From contig CM022670.1 in the NCBI GenBank assembly GCA_012295275.1, forward strand, positions 19,188,698-19,252,697: a DNA stretch of 64,000 bases, given 5' to 3'. The DNA comes from Chrysomallon squamiferum (taxonomy: Eukaryota; Mollusca; Gastropoda; Neomphalida; Peltospiridae). The position numbers and the translations under genes were made by a program. The notes under the pieces were generated by a model. It worked only from the letters and a program-made list of their open reading frames with translations. It was not told where the DNA came from and did no database searches. Below are positions 55,635 through 62,300 of this stretch, piece by piece; the stretch's first letter is position 1, and each line of letters begins with the position of its first letter.

Positions 55635-58600
55635 AAAAAATAAAACAAGTATAATAATGTTATCAATGGTAAATTGAAGAAATACATTTACAGTCAAGAA
55701 AAAACTGAAAAGGAAATACGTCTGAAATAAAACACACTGAAAAATAATAACAATATAAAACATAATAATAAAAGATTAGTGATAAAAAGATATGAAATTT
55801 TTTTTATAAAAGTTTCCTATTGTGGGAAAGGTTACAAGATTATATTAATACAGAGAAATACACCCCCTGCTTTGTTCATGATGGCTGGGTAGATATGAAA
55901 TTTCTGTGCAACACATGTCATACAATATTCAGTAAAAAGGGTACCCAGTGTGTTGCTTATTACAAGTTTTAACATGCTGCAGATAAAAAGAGAAAAACTT
56001 TAAACATGGACAATTGGTGACATTTTTTGTAATAAAATGTTAAAGATGTAATTTTAAATTAATAATTAAACAGCCAGAAAACATTTGGCTCTTTGTGAAC
56101 GAACTCTCAAGTACATGACAGCATGCAGAGCTTCATGTATGAAAGCACATTTGAAAATCTCTGTCTAAAAAGTTACATTTTTGATGGATGTTAACTTCCC
56201 CCAACCTGAAGTATAATAACAGTTTAAGCAGTAGGTTTAAAAATTATTTGTATGTTGGATGTGAAAGTGCTTATTAAACCAGTATAATAACATGTAAAAA
56301 AAAAAAATTAAATTATAATAAACATTGAATGTTGAAGCAATTATTCTGGAATAATAATAAAAATGAGATTTTTCAAAGACCTTTATTAACTCTTTGTAAT
56401 AGAATTTTTTTTTAAAGGTTTACTTGTCAGTTACATTATTTATGATGCCATGAAGATTAGATGAGATAAAACAAATTTATTTCTTATTTTCACAATTTTT
56501 TATTTTTGTTTTATAAATATTTCATAGAAGAAGAAGAAAAGAGAAAGATGTTATTTATTATGTTATTTATTATAAGCTCAGGGATTTAAAAAATAACATC
56601 TAGGTAAAATACCATGAAGAATACTGAACAATCAACAATCAAAATATAAGGAGAAATGAAGAGGATAAGAGATTTTACAGTGACATTTTTTGTTTATTAT
56701 ATTCACAAAAACTTAGTTGTTTTGGGGTTGTTTTTGTTTGTTTAATATTCCACACTTGAGATGACCAATAAGCTAACCACAAATTTACTTAAATCCAGAC
56801 AGGAAAACTTGCCTGACCTAAAAGTCATCACCTTGTGACTTTACCCATTTCTGTGATGCTGGATCAAGACTAAGTTGTAGGAATCCGCAAAACAAACATG
56901 AAAGCTCTCTGATCATTGGATTTACAGAAGGACATGAAATAAAAGCTTGGCCAGCTTCTGCACTTGAATTTTTCTTCAAAGCACCAATCAACTTGCAGGA
57001 CAATGTCAAACAAACACGTACCTTGGATGGTAGCATCCCATTAAATTCTTTTTGTTAAAATTTATCTTTTGTTGGTTTGTTGTTTATTTTTTTCTTATTT
57101 CATTTACTATGATTGTTATTTAGGGGATTAGACTTAAAAAAAAGAAAAAAAGAAATAACATGTTTGAATAATTATAACATACTTTATATTATCTTTGCAC
57201 TTTTTGTTGATTTTTCAATGAATATTAATAATTATCACCAAAGCCAGATGTTTTATTGCATTTTACTATTTAAAAATTTGAATCCATGAACCAATAATTT
57301 TATTAATGAGATATTCACCAATGTTATTTTTTTTAAAATAGGGAAGAACTCAAATATGACAAAACTCATTCTCAATAAAATTTTGAAAAATATTAAACAG
57401 ACCAAGAGAAAGATTGAAAGAAAACTAAGTAACCATAAAATAACTTTAAAAAAGGATTTTGAGTAAATATTAAATCCTGTAAAACTTCTATTTTTAAATG
57501 AAATAGTTTTGGTTATCTCTGTAATCTGTTTAAATACATTTGAAGTTTGACTGTTAACATGCCAAGACTTTCATAATATATTTGGAAAGAGATTTGAAGG
57601 TTCCTCTCTGTGGCTTTTTTTTTCCATAAAATGTTTTCTTAAGATTTATCAATATCTAAAGATAGGCCTATTTTCTTACAATGGAATTTTCTCCAATAGC
57701 TGTTATCCTAAGTACATTTCTAAAGCATCCTGATTAATTTTCAATCATCAACTATTGGATATTATTTGGAATTTCTTATATATGTTTTAATAAGAAAGCT
57801 ACTATTTTTCCAGTAGCTAAAACAGATTTTTAAAAATATTTTATGTGAACTTTCCTCTGAAAGGTGAAGCACAAAAGTTAAATATAAACATTTGATAACC
57901 AGTCCAGTTTTGATATTCCTTCAAATGTTTTAAAGATATTTTTTTTTTTTTTAAAAAGGACTAAATCAGCAAAAATGAAAATGTCTTTGACTAAACTTTA
58001 AAATGAGTGCAGAGTGCAGTGAATTTGACTGTGGGTATTTAACCATGAAAACAACAAATGTTAAATGTTCTGCTTTTTATGACCTAAAGCTTGGATGAAC
58101 TGAAAGAACTGTTGTTTTCAGAATATATTATTTGTGTCAAAATATGAAAACCCTTTAATTTCTAATAATAATGGTAAAAAAGAAAAAAAATTACTTCTCA
58201 CATAACATAGTTTAATCTATATAAACAATGCCTGTAATGATTTTTCAAAAACTAATATTGCCACAAGACACCACAACATGTTAAAAAAGCCATTTGTCAT
58301 TGCACTGACACCATGTAGTTTTTTTTTTTTTTTTTTTTACATTAGGTGTTGACAAACTTGCATTTTAGATCAAAAAGGATGAGGAATAAGAAACCTATTT
58401 GGAGTTCACAAAGAACAACTCCTATGTCAAGCAGAGGGAAATTATCTTCCCAAAACAGGAGAGATCTGTCTGGAACAAGACAGTTACATTCCAGTATAAA
58501 AGACTTCTAAAACCAGTCAGAAATGCTCTGTTGACATGTTTGTAGGGGTAGACATTGCACATAATGCACGATTTACACTGGTACAGGAGAAGATATAACA

Positions 58601-58911
58601 AAAAAAAATTTTTTTTTTTTTAAATCAAGTGTTTAAAAAAAAGAAAAAAAAAGAAGAAAGTTTGAGAACAGCTGCATTACTTAATTTACATTAATTCTAT
58701 TGTTTTCAAATTATAACTGATGAATGAGTAATCAGTTTAAGAACATCCAGAAAGAAAGAAAAAAGTAAATATAAAAAGAAAAAAGAAATTAAAATTACAG
58801 GAGTAAAAAATAATAATAGTCCCCAAAAATTACTACAAAATAAAGTTTGTCACTTATTCACCTTTTTCTTAATAAAGAGGATAATAATTATTAAATATAT
58901 TAATAGAAAAA

Positions 58912-58942
<31 letters not shown>

Positions 58943-59314
58943 GAAACAAACATATAAAAAATTAAAAAATTATATTGACATACATACCAGAATCTACATC
59001 AGTTGCACTGACATTGAGGACCAGGGTACCAATCTTGGCATCTTCCCACATCTCCTGGCTGTAGGACATAGGATCAAACACTGGGGTATTGTCATTAACA
59101 TCCTTCACATTCATGTACACTGTCACAGAACTCGATCTCTGTGGACTGCCACCATCTTTAGCAACAACTTTGAGAGCATATAGCTGAACCTAGAATAATA
59201 ATAACAATAACAGTTTAAGCAGTATGCTTAAAAATGATATGAATGTTGGGTGTGAAAGTGGTTATAACCAGTATAATAACACATTTAAAAAGTATTATAA
59301 AAATTGAATGTAGA

Positions 59315-59348
<34 letters not shown>

Positions 59349-62300
59349 GTCTTAATAGTTATAAAAGTAAATTTTAATGATGATGATATTATTATTATAA
59401 ATATTATAGAAGAAACCTTTGTAACTTAAATGTAAACTTATCAAAAAAAAAGTATCTATTCAGTTTGAGATGTATTTATCAGATAATATAAATAATGACA
59501 GAAATGTGTAAAGAAACAAAAATTAAAATTTACTACAATAATTTGAACAAATTTAATGTCATTTTTTAATTTAAAATGATTATTTGGAGGCAACAATAAA
59601 TGATAACATGAAAAAGACCATACAAATATTTTTGATAAATAACAGTAATAAAGAAAAAAAAAAAAAAAAAACAAATAAATTGTTTTTCAAAGTCTTGGTA
59701 AAAATCTTGTGGTAGACATTAATATACCTGAATATTTTACTGTCCATTATAATTTATTATCTGTATATTTATAAACAATTCCATAATCTACCAGAAACAA
59801 CTGTCAAATTTATTAAAACAGAACAAGGTGCAAACCCTACATAAAAATGACTTTATAGACATGTCAACAGAAAATTATTTTGTAATTATATGAATTGAGC
59901 ACCCCTTCAATTTCATAAGTGCTATCTGAGGATTTATAACTTATTGGTAGAGGTGTCATAAATTTAGCATTGGCTGATGAGTGTTTGCATTTGTTGTAAA
60001 ACACCAGACAAATTGTCGCCCTCAGAAGGGTTCTTCTTTAAAAGAGGTAACAAAATATATTGCATTTGTCACTTCAGTTTTAAACAAACACAATTTAACT
60101 GTCACCAGTGGAGGTGACATTAAAAACTGATTGAATGGCATTCTGATTATAAACTGAGCATGTAAGGATGATTACAGAATTACACTGATAATAAACTAAC
60201 ATGGAAAGTACCCATGCCACAATTTTAATCAGATAATTCAGAAATTGTACACAAATTTTTTGTTGTTTTCATTCTGCACAACATCATGTCTGGGAGCATT
60301 ATTTTTATCTTGTTATTAATGTTTGCTTGAGGTGCTGAGGGTCAAAGGACCAAATCCTATCAAATCGTAATCTTAATATTCCCCATTAAGTGAAGTGTTT
60401 TGCAAGTGGTTTACATGATGTTGTTGCATAAAGAACAAGGTATACAATATCATACCTTTTAAAGATAATCATGAATGTGGAAGATACAGCATATCTTGCT
60501 GTGAATTAAGCACATAAAATTGCTTAAAGCCAATCATGTAAGTGAAATTTAAGTAAGCCCCTGCTGCTAAATGAGAAACTAAAATAAAAAAAATTCATAG
60601 TGTATAGCAATAAAGTCTAGTTGTGGCAATCATCACGTGTAAATGATCCTTGATTTCTAATTATGTAAGTGGTGTTACTGGTAAATGATCCAAACCCAAA
60701 TGTGATATATTTTTATTTCTCTCTTTTTTTCTAAATTTAAACTGAAAGTGTTTTAAATAATATAACTTTACCTATCTAGTTACTACCAATCAAATGATAT
60801 GTAAAGATATTAATTCTTTTATCCCCATCTATCCCATAAATAATAATACCAAGAAAATAAACTGTGCAATTTCTCACTTAACATAAATGAATAAATGAAT
60901 ATTTATTTAACATGATCCCTGCATATTTTATTATTAATCTTTTTAAGGTTTTTAATCTTTGAGTTATAGTGTTGTTATTTAATGAAAGTAGAAATTTGCA
61001 CCAAACTATCAAGAAATTATTCTTTATGAACAAATAAATGTAAGAGTATTATATAATTATTATAATATATAAACATAAATGTTTATCACAGATAAAAAAC
61101 CAAAATAAACAAAAGCAACATGAAGTCCTGGAAGGTACAAGAAATAACAGGCACAATGAGGAGAAATAATTCTAAGATTTATCACATCTCAGTTCTGCAT
61201 TTAACCACTGAACCAAAGCCAGCCAATTAAATGATTATGCTAAGTCCGTAAAAAAAAAAAAAAAGTTCATTTTTATCTTTTAGCATCTGAGTATATTTTA
61301 TGTTGACATTTCCCTATATAAACTCAGTGAAATGACAATATGCATACATTGATAAGAACTGTCAACTATTTTGGACCCAATGTTTACTAGAGAGGTATAT
61401 GTATCTAAGAACCAAGAACTAATTGTTCTGTGCTATCTAAAATTGACTCCTGGCATTTTCAGAAAGGATTTCATGCCAAAAATCATTACCAGTGATTGTT
61501 GTGTTCCAGGAATGTATCTTATATAAGACAAATTAAGGTACTGTTAATGACAGAACACAGTGCTGCATAAGTCAATTACATTAACATTGTACTGATGTGC
61601 ATGTATATTTCATAGGTGGCCTTGTATTTCTGTTTATCTGGAAAAGTAATTTATATTTTATTGTGTTTGAACAGATGAAAGAGGAAAAACACAAAATGAG
61701 AAAGAAGAAAGTTAGATATGTGGTAAAAGTATATATATGATCAGGAGAGAAAAAAAAAAAAAAAAAAGAAAAGAGGAGAGAGAGAAAGAGATAGCAAGAA
61801 AGAGAGATGAGAGAGAGAAAGAAGAAAAGAAAATTGAGAAAAACAGACTGGTAAATATGAAGAAAACATGGGACCAATAACATAATTCTAACATAATATA
61901 ATCAAATAAATATATAATTTAAAAAACTCCAATAATGCTTTCTTGTTTATTTTCATTAAATAAATAAATAAAATAAAAAATAATATGAAAATCCTCACCT
62001 CTTCAAAGTCGAGCTGACTGATCAAGGTGAAAGTGCCAAGTGTAGCTTCCAACTGAAACTTGTCTTTTCCCCAATCAGATTCCAGCTCATAGGTCACCTG
62101 ACCATTTGAATCTTCATCATCATCACTAGCACTAATCTGAGCAACAGTGGTGCCTATGTTAGTGTCTTCGGGAATGTCAAAAGAATACATGGACCGAGTG
62201 AATTTAGGGTCATTGTCATTTTCATCAGTGACAGAGATATCCAAAGTGGACTTTGTTGTGTGGATTCCATCTGATGCTTGTGCCTCAAATAAATATGATG

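Larger units (their letters stand above)
38139..58987 (-). other. Intron 3 (20.8 kb)
   Basis: A giant AT-rich intron with no supported gene. Open frames are short, out of context and mostly low complexity. It holds GT, CA, GA and TA microsatellites, several diverged tandem duplications (44735-45290, 46735-47110, 47600-47800, 54045-54560), a GGAT/GAAT tract, many A and T runs and a perfect heat-shock-element-like string at 49208-49230. The donor (58987) and acceptor (38139) join exons 3 and 4 in phase. Confidence 0.7.
59190..61998 (-). other. Intron 2 (2.8 kb)
   Basis: Contains a dispersed-repeat copy beside the exon 3 acceptor (59194-59345), a second dispersed family at 59949-60102, a possible tRNA-type A box near 61205-61240 and a purine-rich GA tract at 61745-61835. 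The stretch 60290-60700 is more complex but has no recognisable gene. Confidence 0.65.
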
